Assembly: GCA_937983075.1 (NCBI GenBank)
Contig: CALKAQ010000143.1
Coordinates: 1 to 31,195 of the forward strand
Length of the DNA: 31,195 nt
Source: an uncultured bacterium
Lineage (GTDB): Bacteria; Bacillota; Limnochordia; DTU080; JAAYLA01
Direction of reading: 5' to 3'
Each line of letters begins with the position of its first letter. Position 1 is the stretch's first letter. A model generated the notes under the pieces. That model did not search any database and had not been told where the DNA came from. It saw only the letters and a list, made by a program, of their open reading frames with translations. Positions 14,730-23,076 of this stretch are shown piece by piece. Made by a program: the position numbers and the translations under genes.

Positions 14730-16631
14730 TCATTCCTGCCGCTCGGACGCAATGGACTCAATCGCAGCGAGCAGCTCTTCCATTCCGACGGGCTTGAGCA
14801 AATAGCCGGCGAAATCGTTGTCTTTTTCCGTTTGGGTGAATCGGTCGCCAACTCCCGTCAGAGCTAGAGCAGGAATATCTTTGCATTTGGGCGATTGACG
14901 GGCTTCCCGAATCCAAGTGCGCCCGTCTTTATCCGGCAGGTATAAGTCAGTGACAATGAGGTCGATCTGACCGTCCGCCAGCACCTTGAGCGCTTCCTCG
15001 GCCCGGCCGGCGACGGTGACGGCAAAACCGCTCATTTCCAGCATTTCCTGCAGGACAACGAGGAAGTCACGATTATCGTCGACCAGCAAAACGTGAAAGT
15101 TTTGGGCTCGCTTGCCTCCGGACTGCGAACAGCCGTTCACCTCGAACCCCGGCGGCGGAACGGTCGGCAGTTCAACGACGAAACGAGAGCCTTTCCCCAA
15201 GCCGTCGCTTTCGGCGTGAACCTGCCCGCCATGCAGTTCGACGAGCCGCTTGACCAAAGCGAGACCGATTCCCAGTCCGGATCGGTGCTGCTCAGCCGCC
15301 TTCCCTTGCTTGAACAGATCGAAGAGCGTTTCGGCTTTCTCACGACTGAAACCTACACCTGTATCCTCCACCGCAAGGCGGAGCATGTCCGCATCAGCCT
15401 CCAGGCTGACGATGATTCGGCCGCCGCTTGGCGTGAACTTCACAGCGTTGTCGAGCAAGTTGAACAACACTTGTTCGATGCGCGTCGTATCCCCCTTGAC
15501 CCAAGCTTCGGGCAAGGACTCCAAGCACACCGTCAGTCCGTGCATGCGCGCTTTCGGCAGTATTTGTTCCACTACACGCCGGACCGTTTCATCCAACCGG
15601 ATATGTTGAAAGAGAATGCGCATTTTCCCCAGCGTGATCCGGGACAAATCGAGCAAATCGTCGACGAGGCGCGTTTGGATTTCAATGTTCCGACGCAAAA
15701 TTTCAATTGCTCGCTGCGCCGCGGGATCGGTTTGCGGTGTCGCGCGCAACACCTCGGTCGCCGTCGCTATAGCGGCCAACGGATTGCGAAGCTCGTGGGA
15801 AAGCGTGGCCAAAAATTGATCTTTGGCCTCGTTTGCCGCTCGCAGCGACTGTTCGGCCTCCTTTTGCACGTGAATGTCGGTACACGTGCCCAGCCACTCC
15901 CGCACACGCCCGGCACGGTCACGAATGGGCGCTCCTCGAGCGACGAAATATCGGTATTCGTTTTCACGGCTGCGCAAGCGATATTCCGCCATGTACGTCG
16001 TCCCGCTCCGAACCGCTTCCATCCACGTTTGCCTGACCCGTTCACGGTCCGCCGGGTGAATGGCGTCGAGCCACCCGAGCCCGAGATATTCTTTCGCCGT
16101 TTGGCCCGTATAGCGCAGCCACTCGAGGCTTTCGACTTGAGCGAGTCCGTCGGCATCGGCCGACCAGATGATTTGCGACGTCGCCTGCACAAGCGACCGG
16201 TATCTTTCCTCACTTTCCCATAACGCCGCTTCCGTCTGTTTGCGCTCTTGCACTTCCCGCATCTCTCGTTCCAGCGCGGGAATCAACCGACAGAGATTGT
16301 CTTTCCGCACATAGTCGTGAGCTCCCGCTCGCATGGCGGCTACGGCGCTTTCTTCCCCGACGACGCCGGAAACGACGATAAAAGGAATGTCCAGGCCCAA
16401 ATCGTGCAAAACGTGCAGTGCGGGCAAGGCCCCAAAACCGGGCACGATGTAGTCGGCGATAATGGCGTCCCACGTGTCACTCAACAAGGCCTCGCGCATA
16501 CCGGCGGCCGTATAAACCTGCTTGTAGACAGGATCGTACCCGCCGGATCGTAAATGACGCAAAAGCAATTGTACATCGTCCGGTGAGTCTTCGACTAAGA
16601 CGATTCGCACCGTTTTTTTCACACGGACCAT
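14730..16631 (-). CDS. Hybrid sensor kinase: receiver-PAS-HisKA-HATPase-receiver
   Basis: This 633-residue cytoplasmic protein has no membrane segment. Domain order: receiver (about 7-125, phospho-acceptor Asp60), a short coiled region, PAS with its PAC tail (about 140-260), HisKA dimerisation domain with the phospho-accepting His279 (ATLSHELRNPLAAI), HATPase (NLLDNAVKFTP, DTGVGF, GLGIGLALV) and a C-terminal receiver (about 512-630, Asp562 in TDLYLPDKDG). Two receivers around a kinase core suggest that it takes a phosphoryl group from another kinase and passes it on, or tunes its own activity. The gene start overlaps the preceding receiver gene by 13 bases, and both follow a GAF-PAS kinase gene. 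The signal is not evident; the PAS domain shows no clear cofactor motif. Confidence 0.92.
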   Translation of the reverse strand: MVRVKKTVRIVLVEDSPDDVQLLLRHLRSGGYDPVYKQVYTAAGMREALLSDTWDAIIADYIVPGFGALPALHVLHDLGLDIPFIVVSGVVGEESAVAAMRAGAHDYVRKDNLCRLIPALEREMREVQERKQTEAALWESEERYRSLVQATSQIIWSADADGLAQVESLEWLRYTGQTAKEYLGLGWLDAIHPADRERVRQTWMEAVRSGTTYMAEYRLRSRENEYRYFVARGAPIRDRAGRVREWLGTCTDIHVQKEAEQSLRAANEAKDQFLATLSHELRNPLAAIATATEVLRATPQTDPAAQRAIEILRRNIEIQTRLVDDLLDLSRITLGKMRILFQHIRLDETVRRVVEQILPKARMHGLTVCLESLPEAWVKGDTTRIEQVLFNLLDNAVKFTPSGGRIIVSLEADADMLRLAVEDTGVGFSREKAETLFDLFKQGKAAEQHRSGLGIGLALVKRLVELHGGQVHAESDGLGKGSRFVVELPTVPPPGFEVNGCSQSGGKRAQNFHVLLVDDNRDFLVVLQEMLEMSGFAVTVAGRAEEALKVLADGQIDLIVTDLYLPDKDGRTWIREARQSPKCKDIPALALTGVGDRFTQTEKDNDFAGYLLKPVGMEELLAAIESIASERQE

Positions 16632-17074
16632 CCCTTTTGCGTGCGCACCGGCTCATTGAGCGAAAGCCAATACGTGCCGACGTAACGAACCAGCTCGACA
16701 AATTCGTTGAAATCCACGGGCTTGCATAGATAACTGTTCGCCCCCTCGCTATAGCCTCGCGCGATGTCACTCGCCTCATCGGACGACGTCAGAATGACAA
16801 CAGGCAGCAACTTGGTTCGCTTGTGGGCGCGCAATCGCCGCAGCACCTCAAAGCCGTGCAGTTTCGGCAGCTTCAAGTCGAGCAGAACGACGTCCGGCAA
16901 CGGTAAGACGTCCCTCCCCTCCGGCACGTCTTGAGGCAGCAGCATGTCTACGGCTTCCGCTCCGTCACGTGCGACATCGACGGCATAAGGCTCATTCAAT
17001 TGACCCAAAGCCCGCCGCATCAGCAGCACGTGATCGTCGTTGTCTTCTACCAAAAGAATGCGTTTTCGATCCAA
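16619..17074 (-). CDS. Single-domain response regulator, Rcp1-like
   Basis: This 151-residue protein is a lone receiver with no output domain. Acidic residues near the N-terminus (VEDNDD), the phospho-acceptor Asp66 (LLDLKLP), a threonine/serine in LTSSDE and the lysine in CKPVDF are all present. The extended loop before Asp66 and the C-terminal YVGTYWLSLNEP are typical of Rcp1, the partner of cyanobacterial phytochrome kinases, and of related receivers in other bacteria. It lies between a kinase of the matching HisKA type and a hybrid kinase, overlapping the latter by 13 bases, so it probably shuttles phosphoryl groups between them. A purine-rich GGGAGAGGGAG lies about 11 bases before the ATG. 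Confidence 0.9.
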   Translation of the reverse strand: MDRKRILLVEDNDDHVLLMRRALGQLNEPYAVDVARDGAEAVDMLLPQDVPEGRDVLPLPDVVLLDLKLPKLHGFEVLRRLRAHKRTKLLPVVILTSSDEASDIARGYSEGANSYLCKPVDFNEFVELVRYVGTYWLSLNEPVRTQKGWSV

Positions 17075-17188
17075 AGTTCAACTCCCTCTCCCCTTGCGCC
17101 TACAGCTAGCGCTCAAAATGACCCCCGAATGTTGAACGTACAGGCTGTGGTTTTTCTTGCCGGACAGCCCCTATTCGTCTAATCGGCA

Positions 17189-18934
17189 TCAAGCGACCGT
17201 AAAGTAAAACGTCGCCCCTTCTCCGACGGCCGCTTCCGCCCAAATCCGCCCCCCATGCCGCTGGATAATGCGACTGACCGTGGCCAAACCGATGCCGTGG
17301 CCCCGATAGATTTCGTCCGGATGCAAGCGCTCAAACGGCTGAAAGAGCCGATCGGCCAACGCCATGTCAAAACCGACGCCGTTGTCGCGTACGAAAAACA
17401 CGGGTTCGCCCGCACCGAGCTTGTCGTGCTGCATTCCCATGATGATGCAGGCATCGGGAACTTCGGCGGTAAATTTCCATGCATTGGACAACAGGTTCTC
17501 AATGGCGACCCGCAGGAGCCCGGGATCGCCGTAAGCGATCAGGTTCGGCTGCACGACGACGGTGACTTGACGTTCCGGATGTTCTTCCCGCAGCATCGCC
17601 ACCGCCTCAGCGGCTATCAGCGACAGGTCGATTTTTTGCCGCACCAGTTCACTCCGGCTGACCCGAGCCAAATAGAGCAAATCATCGATCAACGTGCCCA
17701 TCCGCCGTGATGCGTTTTGAATTCGCTGCAAATAGTCGCGGCCGATTTCATCGAGCTGATCACGATAATCCTCGATCAAAGCTTGTGCGAAACCGTTGAT
17801 CGTCCGCAGCGGAGCGCGCAAATCGTGAGACACGGAGTAGCTGAAAGCCGCCAGCTCCCGGTTGGCGGCCTCGAGTTCAGCCGTTCGTTCTCGCACACGC
17901 TTTTCCAATTCCTTGTTCAATGCTCGCAGCTCCGCCTCTGTTTTCCGCTGCTCGGAAATGTCACGCGCATAGACGGCGATACCGTCTCTCGTGGGATAAG
18001 CTCGGATATCCATCCAAATGCCGAGGGGCGGAAAATACTTTTGGAACTCGACGGTCTGCTGTTTTGACAGCACTTCTTGGTACTTCGTCAGCAAGTGCAG
18101 ACTCGGCGTACCCGGAAAGGCGTCCCACAAACGCCGGCCGACAAGCTCATGGCTCGGCCTCCGGAGCAGCCGCTCTGCAGCCCGGTTCATGTAGGTCAAA
18201 CGCCAATCGTGGTCGATGGTGAAAAAAGCATCCGTGATGCTGGACAAAATGTTTTCCAGCCAGCTTTTCGTTTCGCGCACGGCTTCATGCAGACGGGCAT
18301 TTTCTATGACCGTGGCAGCCATATAGGCCAACTGCGTCAGCATGGCCTCGTCATCAGCGGTGAAATCGCCGCGGAGTTTTTCCAGCAGCAAAATAATACC
18401 TATATTCCGATCGTCTTGCCCGACAAAAGGGGCCGCCAAAATACCGCTCGTCGGCCGTTGACTGCCGATCAACTTGCTGAATTTGCGCTGCCAATCAGGA
18501 TGCGTTCGGAAGGTGCTTCGGTCGAGTCGTAAGGTTTGGTTGTTTTTGCGGACCTGCTGATAAATTAGGGAGCGTTCGATGCGGATTCGAGTCTCATGGC
18601 GCCCGCTGGGCGGCGACAGGGAATAGACGGTGTGCAGAGGAGAGGCGTTGGTTTCCGGCGGTGCAAAACTTGCGATGGCCACGTGCGATTCAAAGACGCC
18701 GCAAGCTCTTTCGCTAATGGCCCGTATCATCTCGTAAGGAGAATCGAGCGAATGGATGAAGCGAACCGTCTCGGAAATGTCCCGGAGCCTTTCGGCGAGA
18801 CTGCGCTGCGCTGCAGGCAGCGATTGAGTCGGCGGCTTTGAATATCGCCCAACAAGATCATAACACCTTTGCTGTTGCTTGATGCAGCCAGTGGAGCCGG
18901 CTGCGTCCGGAACTTCATGCGAATGCTGCACCAT
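17189..18934 (-). CDS. Soluble GAF-PAS sensor histidine kinase
   Basis: The chosen start is the ATG at 18934 because GGGAGGGG lies four bases upstream; the frame is open 13 codons further but without a better site. The 581-residue product has no membrane segment. Order: GAF (about 65-215), PAS (about 225-330, ITDAFFTIDHDWRLTYMNRA), a coiled coil (ELEKRVRERTAELEAANREL), HisKA with His370 (SYSVSHDLRAPLR) and HATPase (NLLSNAWKFTA, DNGVGFDM, GHGIGLATV). The kinase core is of the phytochrome-associated type, but the GAF domain lacks an evident bilin-binding cysteine motif and there is no PHY domain, so light sensing is not supported. The Rcp1-like receiver gene 114 bases downstream is the natural partner. 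Confidence 0.9.
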   Translation of the reverse strand: MVQHSHEVPDAAGSTGCIKQQQRCYDLVGRYSKPPTQSLPAAQRSLAERLRDISETVRFIHSLDSPYEMIRAISERACGVFESHVAIASFAPPETNASPLHTVYSLSPPSGRHETRIRIERSLIYQQVRKNNQTLRLDRSTFRTHPDWQRKFSKLIGSQRPTSGILAAPFVGQDDRNIGIILLLEKLRGDFTADDEAMLTQLAYMAATVIENARLHEAVRETKSWLENILSSITDAFFTIDHDWRLTYMNRAAERLLRRPSHELVGRRLWDAFPGTPSLHLLTKYQEVLSKQQTVEFQKYFPPLGIWMDIRAYPTRDGIAVYARDISEQRKTEAELRALNKELEKRVRERTAELEAANRELAAFSYSVSHDLRAPLRTINGFAQALIEDYRDQLDEIGRDYLQRIQNASRRMGTLIDDLLYLARVSRSELVRQKIDLSLIAAEAVAMLREEHPERQVTVVVQPNLIAYGDPGLLRVAIENLLSNAWKFTAEVPDACIIMGMQHDKLGAGEPVFFVRDNGVGFDMALADRLFQPFERLHPDEIYRGHGIGLATVSRIIQRHGGRIWAEAAVGEGATFYFTVA

Positions 18935-19049
18935 CCAACCCCTCCCTGGATCCTTGGTGGGCAAATCCGGCATTTGTTGCTATAAAAGTCATTCCATGGT
19001 CGAATTCGTGAAAAGGTGAAAAACTCCTCTTTTTGCACGCAGCCTACCG

Positions 19050-20363
19050 TTACGAAGCTCCGGATGATTTCATGGTTCCGGCGCGCAAACGCACGAGACG
19101 ATGAAGCCGGCTTGCGATGACGATGAGGGCGAAAAGCACCGCCACCCCGGCCCCCAGTCCCGCCTGAAATCCCCATGCGTCGCTCAACGCCCCGAATGCC
19201 AGCGGCCAAAAAATGATGCCTGCCGTGCTCAGTGTGGCAAAAACGCCGGAAAGCAAACCGACGGCATGCGGCCACTCCGCGGTGATGACGGCGAGTGCCA
19301 GCGGCACCATGATCGACAGCCCGATGCCGGTGAGAAACACCCCGACAAGGGTCGCCGTCGGTGTCGGCGCCAGCAATGCAGCCGCCAAACTGACACAAGC
19401 GGTCGCCGACCCCATGAACAACATGCGGGTATATGCCGCCGTGTCGGAGGAGCGAAGAAAACCATTCAACAGGCGCCCCACCGTGATGCCAACGAAAAGG
19501 GCGGATATGCCGCGGGAAGCTTCGGTAGGGGTGGCGTTGTGCACATCGAGAAACAACGTCGGCAGCCACACACTCAAACCCCATGATATCCCTTGGTAGA
19601 TGAAGCCGATCAATCCGGCCAACACAAACACTCGGCTCCGCAGCAGCGAGCCCGCGCCGATCGGTTCACTCGACGGCCCGCCATCCGTTCCGCCTTCCGG
19701 CGACATGCCCGCGCCGCCCGCCGGACGAACCCGTTTGCCCGGATTTCCCCGTATGCCAAGCCGGCGAAATGCCAGCTCCACCCCGAGCCACCCCCAAATG
19801 CCGAGGCCGAACAGCAACCCGGACGCCCACGGAATGCTTCGCCAATCCCAACCGCTTTCCGGCAGCCACGCCAACAAGAACGGACCGACGAATACCCCCG
19901 TACCGTAACAAGCATGCAAAAGCGAAAGAGCGAGTCCACGCCTGCCGGGATGGTTGGTCACTACGACGGCGTTTAGAACCACGTCCAAGATTCCGAAAGC
20001 GCAGCCGATGACGAAACTCGCCGCACGCAGCATCCACCATGCCGGTGCCGCTCCGTATGCGAGCAGCCCTGCCAACATGCCCACCGTACTCCAAAACATC
20101 GCGCGCCGGATGCCGGAGCGCGCCAAAACGCTGCTGCCCAGCATCGACCCGATTAGCCTGCCGATGCCGTACAGCATGACAAGTGAGCCGACCACGGCGG
20201 CCGAGAGGTGATAGTGCGTCTGAATATACGGTATGGTCAATCCGTAGATGACGCTCGACACACCGAGGCTCATAAACAGCCAAAAAGCGAGGACCGTTTG
20301 CCCTCGTTTGACCCAATCGATTCGCTGAACGATCGTATGTTCCTCCTTGCAGGCTTCATACAC
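19050..20363 (-). CDS. Major facilitator superfamily transporter
   Basis: This 437-residue protein has twelve hydrophobic segments and a hydrophilic central loop (about residues 215-240, rich in Arg, Gly and Pro) that splits it into two six-helix halves. The MLYGIGRLIGSMLGS segment with the following RSGIRRA corresponds to the loop 2-3 signature. General similarity is to sugar-type or drug-type carriers (FucP/YbjJ-like); the substrate cannot be read. It ends with a basic tail. The start is uncertain: the ATG at 20363 has no ribosome binding site, while a perfect AAGGAGG eight codons later is followed at usual spacing by ATC, not a standard start codon. The gene is divergent from dinB with only 48 bases between them. 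Confidence 0.87.
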   Translation of the reverse strand: MYEACKEEHTIVQRIDWVKRGQTVLAFWLFMSLGVSSVIYGLTIPYIQTHYHLSAAVVGSLVMLYGIGRLIGSMLGSSVLARSGIRRAMFWSTVGMLAGLLAYGAAPAWWMLRAASFVIGCAFGILDVVLNAVVVTNHPGRRGLALSLLHACYGTGVFVGPFLLAWLPESGWDWRSIPWASGLLFGLGIWGWLGVELAFRRLGIRGNPGKRVRPAGGAGMSPEGGTDGGPSSEPIGAGSLLRSRVFVLAGLIGFIYQGISWGLSVWLPTLFLDVHNATPTEASRGISALFVGITVGRLLNGFLRSSDTAAYTRMLFMGSATACVSLAAALLAPTPTATLVGVFLTGIGLSIMVPLALAVITAEWPHAVGLLSGVFATLSTAGIIFWPLAFGALSDAWGFQAGLGAGVAVLFALIVIASRLHRLVRLRAGTMKSSGAS

Positions 20364-20411
20364 GATGGACCAAGCGGTATGCTAAACTTTACTCGCGAGA
20401 GGTGACATGCG

Positions 20412-21611
20412 ATGATGGCCAAGTGGTTCGCTGATTGGAAAGCGCACGGTTTTGAAGAGCGGACCATCGTGCACGTTGACATGGACGCTTTTTTTGCACA
20501 AATCGAAGTGCTCGACGAACCGCGTTACGCCGGTCGACCGCTGATCGTCGGCGGGCCGCGCGTCGGCAGCCGCGGCGTCGTCTCGACGTGTTCATACGAA
20601 GCCCGACGGTACGGCATTCACTCAGCCATGCCGTTGCGGCGCGCCTTGGAACTGTGTCCGCACGCCATCGTCGTTCCACCGCGCCTCAGCCGCTACCGTG
20701 AAGTCGCCGCCCAAGTCCGCCGAGTACTTGACGCATTTACGCCGGTCGTCGAACCCATTTCCATCGACGAAGCCTTTTTGGACATGACGGGATGCGAACA
20801 TTTCTACACGAGTCCAACGGATCTCGGCCAGCGCATCAAGGCAGCCATCAAACAAGCCACTCGCCTGACGGCATCCGTCGGGATCGCTCCGAACAAATTT
20901 CTCGCCAAGCTGGCTTCTGATCGGCAAAAGCCGGACGGTCTCGTTGTCGTCCCTTCTCACGCCGTCGACGAATTCCTCGCCGATCTGCCCGTTCGCTCGC
21001 TGTGGGGCGTCGGACCGCAAACGAGCCGCCTCCTCGAGCAGGTCGGCATCATCACCGTCAACGATTTGAAGAAGTCTTCTCGCCAACGGCTCATCGACCT
21101 CCTCGGCGACAAACTCGGCCGACACTTGTGGGAATTGGCCCACGGCCGCGATGATCGCCCGGTCGAGCCCTACACGGAGGCCAAATCGCTCGGAAAGGAA
21201 ACGACGTTCCCCACGGACCTTTGGGATGGTCCGATTCTGCGCTGGCATCTTGCGCATCTCGTCGCGGAAACTGGCTGGCGCTTAAGGCGGCTGGGGCTCT
21301 ATGCCCGCACCTTGACGGTGAAAGCCCGGTATCCCGACTTCACAACATTGACGCGCAGCCGCACGTTGTCCCGTGCCGTCCGCGATGACGACGCATTGTT
21401 CCGGACGGCATCCGAAATACTGGACAGCCTGAAGTTGCGTCGTCCTCTCCGCTTGTTGGGAGTTTACGTGAGCAAGTTGGAGAACATGTCCCAGCCTTCA
21501 CTGTTTGAATTCGATGAAAAAAGCGACCGCCTTGCTGAAGTTATGGATGGCATCAATATGCGGTTCGGCGGCCGCGTGCTGCGGCGCGGTCGGGAGCGCA
21601 GCGACATTTGA
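20412..21611 (+). CDS. dinB: DNA polymerase IV (Y family)
   Basis: DinB is a low-fidelity translesion DNA polymerase that copies past damaged bases. The 399-residue product has all expected elements: HVDMDAFFAQIE with catalytic Asp23, the fingers motif YEARRYGIHSAMPLRRA, SIDEAFLDMTG with catalytic Asp119-Glu120, and the thumb-palm motif SVGIAPNKFLAKLASDRQKP. The helix-hairpin-helix region (VRSLWGVGPQTSRLLEQVGI) and a little-finger domain follow. A C-terminal beta-clamp-binding motif may be present in QPSLFEF (around residue 360), which resembles the QxxLF consensus. The start has AGAGGTG upstream. No LexA-like box is obvious in the 48-base gap shared with the divergent MFS gene. Confidence 0.95.
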   Translation: MMAKWFADWKAHGFEERTIVHVDMDAFFAQIEVLDEPRYAGRPLIVGGPRVGSRGVVSTCSYEARRYGIHSAMPLRRALELCPHAIVVPPRLSRYREVAAQVRRVLDAFTPVVEPISIDEAFLDMTGCEHFYTSPTDLGQRIKAAIKQATRLTASVGIAPNKFLAKLASDRQKPDGLVVVPSHAVDEFLADLPVRSLWGVGPQTSRLLEQVGIITVNDLKKSSRQRLIDLLGDKLGRHLWELAHGRDDRPVEPYTEAKSLGKETTFPTDLWDGPILRWHLAHLVAETGWRLRRLGLYARTLTVKARYPDFTTLTRSRTLSRAVRDDDALFRTASEILDSLKLRRPLRLLGVYVSKLENMSQPSLFEFDEKSDRLAEVMDGINMRFGGRVLRRGRERSDI

Positions 21612-21673
21612 TCCTCCTGTGGAGCCATGTCGCCGCGCTCTGTCATCTGAAAGCCGAATTGCAGACGGGCAAA

Positions 21674-22072
21674 TCAACGGCGCAGCCACGCATAAGCAAC
21701 ACGCCACACCGTCAGCAAGACGAGATTGAGCCCAATGGTAATCAAGGCAAACTGGACAACAACAATCGGACTCCGGAGGATGACCGATCGGAGCAGCAAC
21801 GCCCACGGTGCGGCGAAAAGCCAAGCGACAAGCGTGCGTTTCGCTGCCGCCCCGGGATACCGCAGCGCTTCGGAGGCATATACACCGTGCAAAGTGCCGA
21901 TGATCAGCCACATGACGATAAACGGCAGCGCCGTCAGCAACGTATCCTCAAGGGTGACTTCGAGGTCATGCTCCGACCTGCCCACCGCAGAAAAAACCAA
22001 AAAAACGAGCAAATCTCCTACAAGCGCGGGCAGCACGCCGCTGCGCCCACGACCAGAACGAAATAATGACAT
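21674..22072 (-). CDS. DUF3054 small membrane protein
   Basis: The product (132 residues) starts at the ATG 22072, which has AAAGGAG six bases upstream; a nine-codon extension includes this site. It contains about four hydrophobic segments (LVGDLLVFLVFSAVGR, LLTALPFIVMWLIIGTLHG, TLVAWLFAAPWALLLRSVIL, VVQFALITIGLNLVLLTVWR) and matches the DUF3054 family: a GD at the start of the first helix, a SEH after it, PF...W in the second, AWL.AAP..LLLR in the third and a final WR. The function of the family is unknown. It is convergent with dinB and lies 82 bases downstream of the phosphatase gene on the same strand, so the two could share a transcript. Confidence 0.85.
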   Translation of the reverse strand: MSLFRSGRGRSGVLPALVGDLLVFLVFSAVGRSEHDLEVTLEDTLLTALPFIVMWLIIGTLHGVYASEALRYPGAAAKRTLVAWLFAAPWALLLRSVILRSPIVVVQFALITIGLNLVLLTVWRVAYAWLRR

Positions 22073-22154
22073 AGCCGGCTCCTTTCGCTTCTTGTTCATC
22101 GACCCAAGCCTTGTTTAAGGATTTCACATACATGCCGGCAACACACGTCAATCT

Positions 22155-22622
22155 TTACGCCCATCCTTTTTCTTCAGCGATAGCGCGGAGCAAGTTTTCG
22201 GTACCGGTGGAAACCAGATCATAAACGAAATCAAACCGCCCGTCGAAGTACGGATCCGGCACGTCGATTCCTTCGCTGCCGGGTACAAAATCGGTGAGCA
22301 TTTGCACGCGCTCGCGCGGAACGCCCATTTTCTCCAAATTTTCCACGTTCGAGCGGTCCATCGCGATGATGTAGTCGTAGCTCAATATTTCATCGCCGGT
22401 CAAATATTGAGCCCGCATGCCCTCGTGGGGAATGCCGTACTTATCCAAAATTTCCAAAGTTCCGGGATGAGGTCGTTCACCGATATGCCATTTTCCCGTC
22501 CCACAAGAAGCGATCTCAAACCGATCCTCCCAGCCTTTTTCCTTGACGCGGGCCCGAAAAACGGCCTCCGCCATGGGAGAGCGGCAAATATTTCCCAAAC
22601 AGACGAACAAAACCCGAACCAT
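22155..22622 (-). CDS. Low-molecular-weight protein-tyrosine phosphatase
   Basis: This 155-residue enzyme removes phosphate from protein tyrosine (and in some relatives arginine). The active-site loop CLGNICRS near the N-terminus has nucleophile Cys8 and Arg14. The general acid is Asp123 in the DPYFDG motif. Length and sequence are normal, and closest in type to YfkJ of Bacillus subtilis; the CLGNICRSPMAE form with isoleucine is that of phosphotyrosine enzymes, where YwlE-type arginine phosphatases usually carry threonine at this place. The ATG has AAGGAAGG upstream. The long 5' region holds a terminator-like hairpin on the same strand (22769-22796), which might attenuate this gene. Confidence 0.93.
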   Translation of the reverse strand: MVRVLFVCLGNICRSPMAEAVFRARVKEKGWEDRFEIASCGTGKWHIGERPHPGTLEILDKYGIPHEGMRAQYLTGDEILSYDYIIAMDRSNVENLEKMGVPRERVQMLTDFVPGSEGIDVPDPYFDGRFDFVYDLVSTGTENLLRAIAEEKGWA

Positions 22623-22768
22623 CTTACAACCTTCCTTTCGAAACAGCCTCCTGGCAGGAGCCTTCCCTTAAAACGCAATTTTGTCTCTGCAGGCCGACGG
22701 CCCATCCCATGCCGCTGTCGCCTGCAAACAAATCGAACCCTTCAAACGCCTGTACTCCGGCGAAACAT

Positions 22769-22900
22769 AAAAAAAGCCCGCAGCGAAAAACGAGCTTGAC
22801 GTGGTATGAGCACCGGGATCACCCCTCGGGTTGCCCTTACATCTATTCGACTTAAGAAGCCAGAGGCCTTTCAATTTCGAGCGAATAAAAGAAGCGCTCC
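22769..22900 (-). ncRNA. Possible structured leader or small RNA ending in a terminator
   Basis: On the minus strand a short hairpin (GAGCG/CGCTC, 22899-22879) is followed by a longer one at 22840-22804 (GTAAGGGC against GCTCATAC with one mismatch and one wobble, then ACC/GGT and GGG/CCC). Next comes an intrinsic terminator at 22796-22769: AGCTCG pairs with CGGGCT including a G-U pair, then seven T. No gene ends here on this strand, so the terminator belongs either to an independent small RNA or to a leader that attenuates the phosphatase gene at 22622. It does not match a riboswitch class I know. Outer boundary approximate. Confidence 0.4.
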
Positions 22901-22982
22901 CCGTTAGACCGCATTCTTGCCGACCTTCAAAATCTAAACAGGTATATACATTTTTTTGTTGAATTACCCAGGATTAGTAGGG

Positions 22983-23006
22983 GGTGATAATTCTCTCTAT
23001 ATCACC
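22983..23006. promoter_or_regulatory. Inverted repeat before the Fn3/LamG gene
   Basis: GGTGATA and TATCACC form a perfect 7-bp inverted repeat around a 10-base spacer, 71 bases before the start of the secreted Fn3/LamG gene. The left arm and spacer contain GATAAT, close to a -10 box, so a repressor binding here would cover the promoter. No clear -35 at 17 bases was found; the remaining part of the 22623-23076 gap shows nothing else. Confidence 0.35.
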
Positions 23007-23076
23007 AAATGGACGATTTTTGCGCACACAAGCGACAGCATGAACCATTGAGTAGGCTTTAAGGAGGCTTTGGTTG

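Noticed and set aside
17080..17188. Hairpin GGCTGT/ACAGCC between the kinase and receiver genes as a terminator
   Set aside because: No T tract and a long A-rich loop; the genes are more likely co-transcribed.
18596..18841. Bilin-binding phytochrome-type sensor in the GAF-PAS kinase
   Set aside because: No PHY domain and no recognisable chromophore cysteine motif; only the kinase core and the Rcp1-like partner resemble phytochrome systems.
22800..22845. T-box or SAM riboswitch in the phosphatase leader
   Set aside because: GGGCAACC is suggestive, but the T-box bulge sequence and the conserved SAM core are absent, and the gene is not an amino-acid gene.
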